Source of the DNA: MnTg04 sp964568075
GTDB lineage: Bacteria > Pseudomonadota > Gammaproteobacteria > Steroidobacterales > MnTg04
DNA length: 64,000 nt
Direction of reading: 5' to 3'
NCBI GenBank assembly: GCA_964568075.1
Contig: CAZMOM010000005.1
Location: 1 to 64,000 of the forward strand
Below, piece after piece: positions 17,224-27,720 of the stretch. The notes beneath the pieces are model-generated. The model had not been told where the DNA came from. It made no database searches and worked only from the letters and a program-made list of their open reading frames with translations. Position 1 is the stretch's first letter. Each line of letters starts with the position of its first letter. The translations under genes were made by a program, and so were the position numbers.

Positions 17224-20200
17224 ATGCCCACGATGAAAGACAGTTTCGTACACCTGCATTTACACACAGAATATTCGCTGTCCGACAGTGTGGTACGAAT
17301 CAAAAACCTGATGGCGACCCTGGCGGAGCAAGGCGCGCCCGCGGTCGCACTGACCGATCAGAGTAATCTTTTTGCCATGCTCAAGTTTTACCGGGCGGCG
17401 CATGCCTGTGGCATCAAGCCGATCATTGGTGTGGACGCATGGCTGCTTGACCCGGATGAACCCGTTCGGCCGAGCCGGCTGACGCTGCTTTGTCAGAACC
17501 TGGACGGCTATCGAAACCTGTCGCGCCTGGTGACCCGAAGCTACCTTGAAGGCCAGTATCGGGGCGTTCCAATGCTGGATCGACAATGGCTGAGCGGCAC
17601 AAGCTGCGCAGGGATGATCGCGCTGTCGGGCGCCGTCGATGGAGATATCAGCAGAGCCTTGCTGGCTGGCCATACCGATCTTGCCGATCGGCGCCTGGGA
17701 AGCTGGCGACAGGTGTTTGGCGATCGCTTTTATCTGGAGATAACAAGGACGNNNNNNNNNNCGGCGAGGAAGACTATATTCAGCAAGCGGTTCAGCTCGC
17801 GTCCGAACAATCGGTGCCCATACTCGCTACTAACGACGTACGATTTATCAGCACCGAGGAATTTGGCGCCCACGAGGCCAGGGTTTGTATTCACGATGGT
17901 CGTACGCTGGCCGATACCAGCCGCCCCCGTCGCTATAGCGATCAGCAGTTTTTGCGTAGCGCTGCGGAGATGCAGGAGCTTTTTGCCGATCTGCCGGAGG
18001 CTCTGGAAAACACGATCGAGGTCGCGAGGCGGTGTAACCTGGAACTGCGTCTTGGCGAAAGCGTGTTGCCGGAGTTTCCTGTACCGCAAGGGCAAACGAC
18101 CGAAGGATATCTGCATGACGAGGCGGTCAGCGGTCTTTGCCGGAGGCTGGGGCTGGAAAAGAAACGGCAACTGCCGGATCAGTATCTGCAACGCCTCGAG
18201 CACGAACTCGATGTCATTTGCGAAACGGGGTTTCCCGGCTATTTCCTGATCGTCGCCGATTTTATCCGCTGGTCCCGGGACAACGACATCCCGGTTGGGC
18301 CGGGCCGCGGTTCCGGTGCGGGCAGCCTGGTTGCATATGCGCTGAGGATCACGGATCTGGATCCGATTACCCACGAATTGTTGTTTGAGCGGTTTCTGAA
18401 TCCTGAGCGTGTGTCGATGCCGGATTTCGATATCGATTTTTGCATGGAAGGCCGGGACCGTGTTATCGAATATGTGGCCGAACGTTATGGCCGGGAAAAA
18501 GTTTCCCAGATCATCACCTACGGAACCATGGCCGCCAAGGCCGTGGTGCGGGACGTCGGGCGGGTTCTGGGCCATCCCTATGGATTCGTCGATCGCATCG
18601 CCAAGCTGATTCCATTCGAATTGGGAATCACGCTGGACAAAGCGCTGGAGCAGGAAGATGAACTACACCGTCTTTACACGGACGACGATGAAGTCCGCGG
18701 GCTGATAAATCTTGCCCGCCAGCTTGAAGGCCTGGTGCGCAACGCCGGGAAACATGCGGGGGGCGTCGTCATCGCACCGCGGGCATTGACCGATTATGCG
18801 CCCTTGTATTGTGAAGAGGGTGGCGAGAATGTCGTTACCCAATTCGATAAAGACGACGTCGAGGCCTGTGGCCTCGTCAAGTTCGATTTTCTCGGACTAC
18901 GCACGCTGACGATCATTGACTGGGCGGTCGATATCATCAATCGGCAGCGGCGTGAGGCCGGCGAAACTCCGCTGGATTTTGCGAATATTGAAATGGACGA
19001 CCCGGCGACTTTCGAACTGTTAAAACGCTGCCAGACGGTAGCCGTTTTCCAGCTTGAGTCGCGCGGCATGAAGGACCTGATCAAACGGCTGCAACCCGAC
19101 AATTTTGGTGAAATCGTTGCGCTGGTTGCGTTGTTCAGACCCGGCCCTCTCCAATCCGGCATGGTCGATGATTTTATCAACCGCAAGCACAGCGTCGAGC
19201 AGGTAAAAATCGATTATTTTCATCCCGATTTAAAGCCCATACTCGAACCGACTTTTGGTGTCATTTTGTACCAGGAACAGGTCATGCAGATCGCGCAGGT
19301 CCTGGCGGGTTACAGTCTGGGCGAAGCAGATCTGCTCCGTCGCGCGATGGGCAAGAAAAAGCCAGAGGAAATGGCCAAACAGAGAGCCATCTTTCTAAAA
19401 GGTGCCGGTGAAAGGGGCGTCAAGACTGAACTGGCGACGTATATTTTTGACCTGATGGAAAAGTTTGCAGGGTATGGATTTAACAAATCCCATTCGGCCG
19501 CCTACGCCGTGCTGTCCTACCGTACCGCCTGGTTAAAAACCCATTACCCGGCTTCTTTTTTGGCGGCCGCGTTATCGGCGGACATGCACACGACCGACAG
19601 GATCGTGATACTGATCGACGAGTGCGCCGCGATGGACATCGAAGTGGCTGTCCCTGACATCAACCAGTCTGAGTTCTCTTTTATCGTCTCCGGGGCCCGT
19701 AGCATCCGCTATGGACTCGGCGCGATAAAAGGGGTTGGGCGCAGCGCAATCGAAGGCCTGATTGCGGAACGCGCCAGGAACGGCGCGTTCGGTAGTCTGG
19801 TGGACTTGTGTCAGCGCGTCGAATTGCAAAAACTCAACCGCAAGGTCATGGAAGCGTTAATCCGGTCCGGTGCGATGGACAGCATCGGTGTCGGCCGGGC
19901 GGCGCTGATGGCCAGACTGCCGGCGGCGATGCGACTTGCGGATCAGAATGCCAGGGCCAGTGAAGCGGGACAGGACGATATGTTCGGATTTGGGGGCCGC
20001 AGCCGGGAGGCCGCACAGATTCCCGACCCGCGACCTGACCCGCCCGAGTGGAGCGAGAAGGAAAGACTGGAAAACGAGTTCGATACGCTGGGCCTGTACC
20101 TGACCGGGCATCCGCTGACGCGTTACGAAAGAGATTTGCCGCAGCTCACCGGCGGCCGGATCGCCAATCTGGGAAACGGGGAGCCGCCTGGAGGCAACGG

Positions 20201-20735
20201 TTCGAATGAATTCAGGAGTATTCGCGATGTCACCGTGGCGGGCGTGGTATTGAAGATAGCGAAGCGCGGAAACAGGCTGATTTTGCAGCTTGATGACCGC
20301 AGCGGACGCGTCGAAGTGACCTTGTTCGATGATGCTTATCAGCGATTCCGGCACCTTTTGACGGTCAAGGCAATACTCGTGGTTCACGGTGGCCTGCGGT
20401 TCGATGACTTCAGTAATGACTGGCAGATTCGGGCAAAAACCATCCAGGACATTGACGAAGCCAGGGAACAGATGGCGAGAAAACTGATCATCGAATGGCA
20501 GGGCCAACAAGACGGTGAACAGTTTGTCGAGGATTTGAAAGGTACCTTGCGGCCTCATCTTGATGGCCGGTGTGGCGTCTGGGTACGCTACACCGGCGGT
20601 AATGCCAAGGCTCTTCTGGCCTTGGGTGATGACTGGCAGGTTCGGCCGTCCCGTGAACTGCTGGATAAGCTGGACAAGCTGGTGGGTGGCGATCACCTGA
20701 AACTGGTATACCCGCCACCGCTCGAATCCCAATAA
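17224..20735 (+). CDS. dnaE: DNA polymerase III alpha subunit (interrupted by a 10-N gap)
   Basis: Replicative polymerase of the C family, about 1169 residues after gap closure. The PHP domain begins FVHLHLHTEYSLSD. The palm catalytic aspartates are in MPDFDIDFCMEGRDRV and the third acid lies in the VALFRPGPLQSGMVDDFI region. A helix-hairpin-helix and OB fold follow (VTVAGVVLKIAKRGNRL). The N run at 17752-17761 breaks the frame. Family alignment (Arg-Thr-Gly-Arg-x before GEEDY) suggests about 8 real bases are missing. Start ATG 17224 has no clear ribosome-binding site; ATG 17233 is an alternative. It follows rnhB by 2 bp. Confidence 0.96.
17752..17761. other. Assembly gap (10 N) inside dnaE, probably about 8 bp real
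   Basis: The flanks encode LEITRT and GEEDYIQQAV. Related DnaE proteins have Gly-Arg-x between them, and frame requires a length of 2 modulo 3. A gap of 8 bases fits both; ten Ns do not keep the frame. Confidence 0.7.
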
Positions 20736-20821
20736 TTGAAAATCGAAATCGGTTTGTCCGGCGGGCTTGTACGGGCCGCGGACTATCGGTAGTGTTGGCA
20801 TTCACGCCGGCGGTACAAAGC

Positions 20822-21784
20822 ATGGATCTGAAATTTCTCGATTTCGAGCAACCTATTGCCGAACTTGAGGCGAAAATCGAAGAACTTCGCCACATTGGCA
20901 ATGATGCGGATCTGAATATCAGCAAAGAAATCGGCCGCCTTCAGGACAAGAGCCGTGCACTGACCAAATCGATATTTTCGGATTTAAGCGCCTGGCAGGT
21001 GACGCAGCTCGCGCGACATCCCCAGCGCCCTTACACCAACGATTATCTGGCCAAAATATTCACCGATTTTCAGGAATTGCATGGCGACCGGATGTACGGG
21101 GACGATCTGGCTATCGTTGGCGGCGTGGCACGCCTGGACGGGCAGTCGGTTATGGTGATCGGCCACCAAAAGGGACGGGATACCCGGCAGCGGGTACGCC
21201 GGAATTACGGCATGCCAAAACCGGAAGGCTATCGCAAGGCGCTGCGGCTGATGCGTTTGGCGGAGCGGTTTTCCATGCCGATCATCACTTTGATCGACAC
21301 CCCCGGGGCTTATCCGGGTGTCGGCGCCGAGGAGCGCGGGCAAAGTGAGGCGATCGCCAGAAATCTTTACGAAATGCCCGGGTTGAAAACACCCATCCTG
21401 GCGGTTGTTATCGGCGAAGGCGGTTCGGGCGGAGCGTTGGCGATTGGCGTGTGTGATCGGTTGCTGATCCTCGAGTATGGTATTTACTCCGTAATCTCTC
21501 CTGAAGGATGTGCCTCCATTCTGTGGAAAAGTGCAGACAAGGCCGAACTGGCAGCGGAGGCGATGGGCGTGACGGCGGATCGGCTGGCGAAATTTGGGTT
21601 GGTAGACGAGATTATCCAGGAACCCCTGGGTGGGGCGCATCGCGACCCCGACGCGATGGTCGAGTCGCTGAAAAACGCGCTGCTGCACCACATCGATGAA
21701 CTCAAGAGTCGCAATATGGAAGAGCTGCTTGATCAGCGCTATCGGCGCCTGATGAGTTTTGGCCGCTACAAGGGGGCAGATTAG
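20822..21784 (+). CDS. accA: Acetyl-CoA carboxylase carboxyltransferase subunit alpha
   Basis: With AccD it transfers carboxyl from biotin to acetyl-CoA, the committed step of fatty acid synthesis. 320 residues. MDLKFLDFEQPIAELEAKI is the family N-terminus, and ITLIDTPGAYPGVGAEERGQ and EGGSGGALAIGV are core motifs. An upstream in-frame start at 20792 gives ten unconserved residues and was rejected. The TAG stop coincides with the first bases of the palindromic repeat that follows. It is 86 bp downstream of dnaE, the usual order. Confidence 0.96.
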   Translation: MDLKFLDFEQPIAELEAKIEELRHIGNDADLNISKEIGRLQDKSRALTKSIFSDLSAWQVTQLARHPQRPYTNDYLAKIFTDFQELHGDRMYGDDLAIVGGVARLDGQSVMVIGHQKGRDTRQRVRRNYGMPKPEGYRKALRLMRLAERFSMPIITLIDTPGAYPGVGAEERGQSEAIARNLYEMPGLKTPILAVVIGEGGSGGALAIGVCDRLLILEYGIYSVISPEGCASILWKSADKAELAAEAMGVTADRLAKFGLVDEIIQEPLGGAHRDPDAMVESLKNALLHHIDELKSRNMEELLDQRYRRLMSFGRYKGAD

Positions 21785-22029
21785 CAGCGTGTTGAAAATT
21801 CCTCAGGCGAGTGCGAGACAAGGCAAGAATCGGCGAGACGCCGCTCTCGCCCTTCCCTGGGCTCCGCGGCATTTGGGCGTCCTGCCCGGCGCCGCTCTCG
21901 CCCTTCCCTGGGCTCCGCGGCATTTGGGCGTCCTGCCCGGCAGCGCAGTGTACACGCCAGTACATGAGCATTTTGAACCGATTCTTAACGCCGCATTGTG
22001 CCGGCTGAGGATTTTTCAATTGCTTGCTA
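21782..22029. repeat. 248-bp palindromic repeat element between accA and tilS
   Basis: The ends are imperfect inverted repeats: the left runs from TAGCAGCGTGTTGAAAATTC through CTCA (21782-21805), and the right is TGAGGATTTTTCAAT followed by TGCTTGCTA (22006-22029). Inside these, AAGAATCGG (21827-21835) pairs with CCGATTCTT (21979-21987) and flanking sequence also pairs. It is non-coding and different from the 160-bp family. It contains an exact 51-bp tandem duplication. The left end overlaps the accA stop codon and the right end lies 7 bp from the tilS start, so it fills the whole intergenic space. Probably a non-autonomous MITE-like element. Confidence 0.75.
21840..21941. repeat. Perfect 51-bp tandem duplication inside the 248-bp element
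   Basis: Units 21840-21890 and 21891-21941 are identical base for base (GCCGCTCTCGCCCTTCCCTG and onward). Perfect identity suggests a recent duplication within the repeat or an assembly effect. Confidence 0.95.
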
Positions 22030-22036
22030 GACAGTC

Positions 22037-23401
22037 GTGACCGTATCCGGGGAAAACCTGGCGGCGACCGTGCGTCGGGTGTTGACCGAACAATTTCCAG
22101 ATTCAGAGCAACGGCAGTATTGCGTCTCGTTTAGCGGCGGGCTGGATTCAACAGTCCTCCTGTCGCTGATGTCGTCGTTGGTCGGCGAGTGGCCGAAGAT
22201 GACGCTGCGCGCGATCCACGTCAACCACGGGCTTTACGCGGATGCCGACCGCTGGCAGGCGGCTGCGCAAAGCTTTGCCAACAAGCTCAAAGTCGGCTGT
22301 TCAGCCATTCGCCTGGAAAAACCACCGCGAGGCCCTGCCGGTATCGAGGCCGAGGCAAGGCGAGCACGCTACCAGGCATTGTCGAATAATTTGGAAAGCG
22401 GCGAAATACTCGTTTGCGCCCATCACCTCGATGATCAGCTTGAGACCTTTGTTTTGCAATTGATGCGTGGTTCAGGGCCAGCCGGTTTGGCGGCCATGCC
22501 GGTGCTTCGCGAATTAGGCCAGGGTTATCTTTTACGGCCACTGTTGTCGGTAAGCCGGGGTCAATTGTCCGCTTGGGCCGAACAAGAGGGGCTGACCTGG
22601 TGCGAAGACAGCAGTAACCAGAACGAGCAATTTTCGCGTAATTACCTGCGTCTCCGGGTCCTGCCCCTGCTTCGGGAAAGGTGGCCGGCGGCGGCGCGCA
22701 GCGCTTCCCGGAGCGCAGCGCTATGTGCGGAAGCGGACCAGTTGCTGGAACAACTCGCGCAACAGGACCTGGGAGATCTGCCGGACGCAGACTATCGCGG
22801 GTCCGTTCTGCCGCTAAAATGCCTGGAGCATCTGGATCCGGCTCGGGTGCGTAATGCCATGAGGCGCTGGATCAGGAGACAGGGATTTGTCGTTCCCGGT
22901 CACGCGCCGTTGCTGGAAATCGTCGATTGCATGATCCCGGCCAAGGCGGATGCGGAACCGAGGGTGACGTGGGATGGCGCCGAGCTCCGGCGCTACCGGG
23001 ACGAGTTGTACCTGATGCGGCCACAGGACGACCCACCCAGCGCTGTCCTGCAATGGGACGCCATGGACGCGCTTCAGTTACCTGGCGGTCTGGGGCAGTT
23101 GCAGATATTGGATGCGCCGGACCCGCGTTCACCCGGTGGGATTTCGGCGAGTCTGCTGGAGAGGCCCCGCTGCGTCCGGTTCCGGGCCGGAGGCGAAAAA
23201 TTTCATCCGGCGGGAGGCAAGAACAAGTCCTTGAAAAAATATCTGCAGGAGCGTGGAGTTCCGCCCTGGTTACGATCTCGTCTTCCGCTGGTGTTTATCG
23301 AAGATCGTCTTGCCTGGGTGCCCGGCATCGGGTGTACCGAACGGGTGTCGGCCGGGGCCGGCGAAAAAGCGAAAATTATCGTCTGGAATAGGGTTTCCTG
23401 A
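22037..23401 (+). CDS. tilS: tRNA(Ile)-lysidine synthase
   Basis: Converts the wobble cytidine of the tRNA-Ile that reads AUA to lysidine; essential. The ATP-pyrophosphatase P-loop FSGGLDSTVLL is at about residues 33-43, HHLDDQLETF is the second motif, and NYLRLRVLPLLRERWP and the C-terminal domain (GEKFHPAGGKNKSLKKYLQE) are typical. 454 residues. The GTG start at 22037 has no clear ribosome-binding site and lies just after the palindromic repeat, so its 5' signals may have been altered by that element. Confidence 0.94.
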   Translation: MTVSGENLAATVRRVLTEQFPDSEQRQYCVSFSGGLDSTVLLSLMSSLVGEWPKMTLRAIHVNHGLYADADRWQAAAQSFANKLKVGCSAIRLEKPPRGPAGIEAEARRARYQALSNNLESGEILVCAHHLDDQLETFVLQLMRGSGPAGLAAMPVLRELGQGYLLRPLLSVSRGQLSAWAEQEGLTWCEDSSNQNEQFSRNYLRLRVLPLLRERWPAAARSASRSAALCAEADQLLEQLAQQDLGDLPDADYRGSVLPLKCLEHLDPARVRNAMRRWIRRQGFVVPGHAPLLEIVDCMIPAKADAEPRVTWDGAELRRYRDELYLMRPQDDPPSAVLQWDAMDALQLPGGLGQLQILDAPDPRSPGGISASLLERPRCVRFRAGGEKFHPAGGKNKSLKKYLQERGVPPWLRSRLPLVFIEDRLAWVPGIGCTERVSAGAGEKAKIIVWNRVS

Positions 23402-23548
23402 GAAATTCCCGATTGTCGCGGACGCTCGCTTCTGGTATTTTTTAATACCGAACATGTGTCTGGTTCGGGATCCTTCGAGAACAATCGCAGGTCCCGCTGG
23501 AGGGGTCCGAAAGGGGCTCCTGTTTTTTTTACTGTGGCGGATTTTTTT

Positions 23549-25195
23549 ATGACCCGATTCGTTTTTGTCACCGGCGGCGTGGTTTCATCCCTGGGCAAAG
23601 GGATTGCTTCGGCGTCACTGGGCGCGATACTGGAAGCGCGTGGCCTGAAGATCAGCATGATGAAGCTGGATCCCTATATCAACGTCGATCCAGGCACCAT
23701 GAGCCCGTTTCAGCATGGCGAGGTTTTCGTCACGCGGGATGGCACGGAAACCGATCTCGATCTTGGCCATTACGAGCGGTTTGTGCGCACGACGACGACC
23801 CGCGACAGCAACTTTACCACCGGCCAGATTTATGAATCCGTGATCGCCAAGGAACGGCGGGGCGATTACCTCGGTGCGACCGTTCAGGTGATTCCTCACA
23901 TTACCGATGAGATCAAGAAAAGCGTTTTGCGCGGAGCGGGAGAGGCCGACGTCTGCATGGTCGAAATCGGCGGAACGGTTGGCGATATCGAGTCCTTGCC
24001 ATTCATGGAGGCGATCCGTCAACTCGGCGTGGAACTGGGGCCGGAGCGAGTGCTGTATATGCATCTTACGCTCGTACCGTACATCGCGACAGCATCGGAG
24101 ATGAAAACCAAGCCCACACAGCATTCGGTCAAGGAGCTGCGTTCTATCGGAATTCAGCCTGACGTGCTGTTATGCCGGGCCGACCGGCCAATAACGGCAG
24201 AACACAGGCGAAAAATTGCCCTGTTTACCAACGTCGCCGAACGTGCGGTTATTTCGGCGGTCGACGCAGACGATATTTACAAGATTCCGATGTTTCTACA
24301 TGAAGAAGGGCTCGATGACATCGTCGTCGAAAAGCTCGCACTGGAAGCGGGCCCGGTCGATCTCAGCGAATGGCAGGCCGTTGTTGATGCCAAAGAAAAC
24401 TTCGAAGCCGAAGTCGATGTCGCCATGGTTGGCAAATACGTGGATCTCAAGGATTCGTATATTTCGCTGAGCGAGGCGTTGACCCATGCGGGCATCAAGA
24501 CGCGCACGCGGGTCAATATTCACTACGTCGAGGCACAGAGCCTGGATGACGGGAATGTGACGCAGCTGACGAATATGGACGCGATCCTGATCCCAGGCGG
24601 ATTCGGGGAGCGCGGTGTTGAGGGAAAAATCATCGCGGCAAAATATGCCCGGGAAAATGGCATTCCCTATCTGGGCATTTGTCTGGGCCTGCAGGTCGCG
24701 GTGATCGAGTTTGCCCGCCATGTCGCGTTACTCGAAAATGCGCACAGTTCAGAATTCGAGCCCAAAACACCACATCCGGTCATTGCGCTGATTACCGAGT
24801 GGCAGGATCGTGATGGCGAACGTGAGGAGAGAAACGAGGAATCGGATCTTGGCGGAACGATGCGGCTGGGCGCACAGAAATGCCGGTTAAAGGCCGGCAC
24901 CCAATCGCAACTGATTTATGCCAGCGATACCATCATGGAGCGTCACCGCCACCGTTATGAATTTAATAACACCTATATGAAGCGCCTGGAGGATGCTGGC
25001 ATGGTTTTCTCCGGTCTTTCCATCGATGGCCTGGTCGAGATGATTGAGATATCCGAGCATCCCTGGTTTGTTGCCTGTCAGTTTCATCCGGAATTTTCTT
25101 CAACACCACGCGATGGTCATCCATTATTTTCCGGTTTTATCAAGGCGGCACGGGGCTTCCATCTGGAGCAAATGCCAGAGGCCGTGCGCGCGTGA
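23549..25195 (+). CDS. pyrG: CTP synthase
   Basis: Glutamine-dependent conversion of UTP to CTP. 548 residues. The synthetase domain begins MTRFVFVTGGVVSSLGKGIA, and the class I glutamine amidotransferase domain has the nucleophile Cys in LGICLGLQ and a C-terminal FHPEFSS. The ATG is chosen on the family N-terminus; a longer open frame upstream is unconserved. Just before it (about 23490-23530) a weak GC-rich fold runs into eight Ts, which might be a tilS terminator but is not convincing. It heads pyrG-kdsA-eno-ftsB-ispD-ispF. Confidence 0.96.
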   Translation: MTRFVFVTGGVVSSLGKGIASASLGAILEARGLKISMMKLDPYINVDPGTMSPFQHGEVFVTRDGTETDLDLGHYERFVRTTTTRDSNFTTGQIYESVIAKERRGDYLGATVQVIPHITDEIKKSVLRGAGEADVCMVEIGGTVGDIESLPFMEAIRQLGVELGPERVLYMHLTLVPYIATASEMKTKPTQHSVKELRSIGIQPDVLLCRADRPITAEHRRKIALFTNVAERAVISAVDADDIYKIPMFLHEEGLDDIVVEKLALEAGPVDLSEWQAVVDAKENFEAEVDVAMVGKYVDLKDSYISLSEALTHAGIKTRTRVNIHYVEAQSLDDGNVTQLTNMDAILIPGGFGERGVEGKIIAAKYARENGIPYLGICLGLQVAVIEFARHVALLENAHSSEFEPKTPHPVIALITEWQDRDGEREERNEESDLGGTMRLGAQKCRLKAGTQSQLIYASDTIMERHRHRYEFNNTYMKRLEDAGMVFSGLSIDGLVEMIEISEHPWFVACQFHPEFSSTPRDGHPLFSGFIKAARGFHLEQMPEAVRA

Positions 25196-26034
25196 AGCTT
25201 TGTCATTTTACGGTGGGGATCGATCAGCCGCTATTTTTGATCGCAGGCCCCTGTGTCATCGAAAGTCTGGAACTCAATCTGGAAACGGCCGGCCGGCTGA
25301 AAGAACTGTGCGCTCGCCTGTCGCTGCCATTTATATTCAAGTCGTCATTCGATAAAGCGAACCGTTCCTCAGTCAGCAGCTTCAGGGGCCCGGGTCTGGA
25401 AGGCGGGCTCAAAATACTGGGTGAAATACGCGATCAGCTCAACATTCCTGTGCTGACGGATGTACACGAGGATACGCCGATGGATGAAGTCGCGTCGGTA
25501 GTGGATGTCCTGCAAACCCCTGCATTTTTATGCCGCCAGACCAATTTCATCGTCAACGCCGCCAGCCAGGGGAAACCGGTTAACATCAAGAAAGGACAGT
25601 ATCTGTCCCCATGGGAAATGAAGAATGTCGTCGAAAAGGCGCGCTCGACCGGTAATGAACAAATCATGGTTTGCGAACGGGGATTCAGTTTTGGCTATAA
25701 CAACCTGGTTTCGGATATGCGCTCGCTGGCGATCATGCGCAACACGCATTGCCCGGTCGTCTTTGACGCGACTCATTCAGTTCAGCTGCCCGGCGGCCGG
25801 GGCGATTCATCCGGCGGGCAGCGCGAATTCATCCCGGTGCTGGCGCGCGCCGCTGTCGCTGCCGGTATATCCGGTATTTTTATGGAAACCCATCCGCAAC
25901 CGGAGCGGGCACTCAGTGACGGACCCAATGCCTGGCCACTGGAGCAGATGGAGTCGTTGCTCACGACACTTGTTCGATTGGATCAGCTGGTGAAGTCTGC
26001 CTCACTTGAGGAGCAGTCACTGATGCCGACCTGA
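25192..26034 (+). CDS. kdsA: 3-deoxy-D-manno-octulosonate 8-phosphate synthase
   Basis: Condenses arabinose 5-phosphate and PEP to Kdo-8-phosphate for the LPS inner core. 280 residues of the DAHP-synthase-like barrel. FLIAGPCVIES, FKSSFDKANRSS and VFDATHSVQLPGG are diagnostic. The GTG start overlaps the pyrG stop (GTGA, 4 bp). It supplies the Kdo that is added to the lipid A made by the lpx genes upstream. Confidence 0.96.
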   Translation: MKLCHFTVGIDQPLFLIAGPCVIESLELNLETAGRLKELCARLSLPFIFKSSFDKANRSSVSSFRGPGLEGGLKILGEIRDQLNIPVLTDVHEDTPMDEVASVVDVLQTPAFLCRQTNFIVNAASQGKPVNIKKGQYLSPWEMKNVVEKARSTGNEQIMVCERGFSFGYNNLVSDMRSLAIMRNTHCPVVFDATHSVQLPGGRGDSSGGQREFIPVLARAAVAAGISGIFMETHPQPERALSDGPNAWPLEQMESLLTTLVRLDQLVKSASLEEQSLMPT

Positions 26035-26079
26035 CGGCGCTCAAAACTTGCATTAACGATATTCAAGGAAGACTGATCA

Positions 26080-27357
26080 GTGAGCAAAATCGTTGAGATT
26101 CGCGGGCGAGAAGTCATCGATTCGCGGGGGAATCCTACAGTCGAGGCCGATATCCGCCTGACCGACGGCAGCGTGGGACGCGCGGCCGTGCCATCCGGCG
26201 CGTCGACCGGGGCGCGGGAGGCGGTCGAACTGAGAGACGGTGACCAGGCGCGATATCTTGGCAAGGGCGTGCTCAATGCCGTCGCCAACGTGAACGGCGA
26301 AATTGCCGGGGCGCTGATCGGCCAGGATGCCGCCAATCAGCAGCAGATCGACAGCAGTCTGTGTGAACTCGATGGAACGCCAAACAAGGCCCGTTTGGGG
26401 GCCAATGCGATCCTGGCGGTTTCACTGGCGGCTGCCAAAGCGACGGCCATCGGCAGAAATGAGTCGCTGTTCCGTTACCTGGGCGGAGACCAGGCCTGTG
26501 TTATGCCTGTGCCGATGATGAATATCATCAACGGTGGGGCGCATGCCAACAACAGTGTCGATATCCAGGAGTTCATGATCGTGCCGCTGGGCGCGCCGAG
26601 TTTTTCCGAGGCGCTGCGCTACGGAGTGGAAGTGTTTCACACGCTGAAATCGGTCCTGCAGCAGCGCGGGCTAAGTACTGCGGTAGGCGACGAGGGTGGC
26701 TTCGCTCCTGACCTGGTGTCCAATGAGGCGGCGCTGGAGATCATCATGCAGGCGATCGAAAAAGCCGGTTTCGAGTGCGGTAAGGATATCTCACTGGGTC
26801 TGGATTCGGCGAGTTCCGAATTTTTTGCTGATGGCATTTATACGCTGACGTCAGAAAACCGGCAATTTGATGCAGCCGAATTTTCCATTTATCTGGCGGA
26901 CCTGGTTGCGCGTTACCCGATTATCAGTGTTGAGGACGGAATGGCCGAAAACGATTGGGACGGGTGGAAACAGCACAGTCAGGAACTTGGTAACAAAGTA
27001 CAGTTGATCGGCGACGATATTTTTGTCACGAATACGGCGATGCTGGCCAGGGGTATCGAGCAGGGTATTGCCAACGGCATTCTGATCAAGCCCAACCAGA
27101 TTGGCACGCTCAGTGAGACGCTGGCGGCGATCGACATGGCCGAAAAGGCGGGTTATGTATCGGTGATTTCTCACCGGTCCGGAGAAACCTCTGATGCAAC
27201 CATTGCGGATATTGCGGTAGCGACACCGGCTACGCAGATCAAGACGGGCTCATTGTGTCGTTCTGATCGCATGGCGAAGTACAACCAGTTGCTACGAATC
27301 GAGGAAGAGCTTGGCGAAAAAGCAGAATATGCTGGCCGCCAGGCGTTCCGTTGCTGA
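26080..27357 (+). CDS. eno: Enolase
   Basis: Converts 2-phosphoglycerate to PEP; also a degradosome component in some Gammaproteobacteria. 425 residues. MSKIVEIRGREVIDSRGNPT starts the N-terminal domain, and VGDEGGFAPD, SVEDGMAENDWDGW and the C-terminal SHRSGETSDATIADIA loop carry catalytic and Mg-binding residues. Initiation is at GTG, preceded by AAGGAAG. It produces PEP, the co-substrate of KdsA next door. Confidence 0.97.
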   Translation: MSKIVEIRGREVIDSRGNPTVEADIRLTDGSVGRAAVPSGASTGAREAVELRDGDQARYLGKGVLNAVANVNGEIAGALIGQDAANQQQIDSSLCELDGTPNKARLGANAILAVSLAAAKATAIGRNESLFRYLGGDQACVMPVPMMNIINGGAHANNSVDIQEFMIVPLGAPSFSEALRYGVEVFHTLKSVLQQRGLSTAVGDEGGFAPDLVSNEAALEIIMQAIEKAGFECGKDISLGLDSASSEFFADGIYTLTSENRQFDAAEFSIYLADLVARYPIISVEDGMAENDWDGWKQHSQELGNKVQLIGDDIFVTNTAMLARGIEQGIANGILIKPNQIGTLSETLAAIDMAEKAGYVSVISHRSGETSDATIADIAVATPATQIKTGSLCRSDRMAKYNQLLRIEEELGEKAEYAGRQAFRC

Positions 27358-27378
27358 CGGACTGACGAAAAAAACCTG

Positions 27379-27720
27379 ATGCGGTACCTGTTGGCGATCC
27401 TGCTTATTTTGTTTTTGTTGCTGCAATACCGGCTTTGGATCAGTGACGAAGGCATGGGGGAGGTCTGGCGACTTCGAAATCTGGTCGACCAGCAAACCGA
27501 GCGCAATATCGAACTTGAACGACGCAATGCCGCGCTGGAGGCGGAAGTCCGTGATCTGAGACAGGGTACGGATGCCGTCGAAGAGCGCGCACGCAGCGAT
27601 CTCGGCATGATCCAAGAGCAAGAGACTTTTTATCAGATCGTTGTTGAAAAAAAAGATGACGCTGGTTCCGGTTCCGATACCCGACCGTCTGCTGAGAATG
27701 AGCCTGATGAGCGGCCATGA
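27379..27720 (+). CDS. ftsB: Cell division protein FtsB
   Basis: Small bitopic divisome protein that forms a complex with FtsL and FtsQ. 113 residues: a short cytoplasmic N-terminus, one membrane helix (about 3-20), then a periplasmic coiled coil (about 28-70, heptad-like RNLVDQQTERNIELERR) and the conserved ERARSDLGMIQEQETFYQIV. The eno-ftsB-ispD-ispF order is standard. The stop overlaps the ispD ATG (ATGA). Confidence 0.93.
   Translation: MRYLLAILLILFLLLQYRLWISDEGMGEVWRLRNLVDQQTERNIELERRNAALEAEVRDLRQGTDAVEERARSDLGMIQEQETFYQIVVEKKDDAGSGSDTRPSAENEPDERP

Noticed and set aside
23490..23530. Terminator after tilS
   Set aside because: There is a run of eight Ts, but the upstream sequence forms only a short stem with a bulge and long loop; not strong enough to list.
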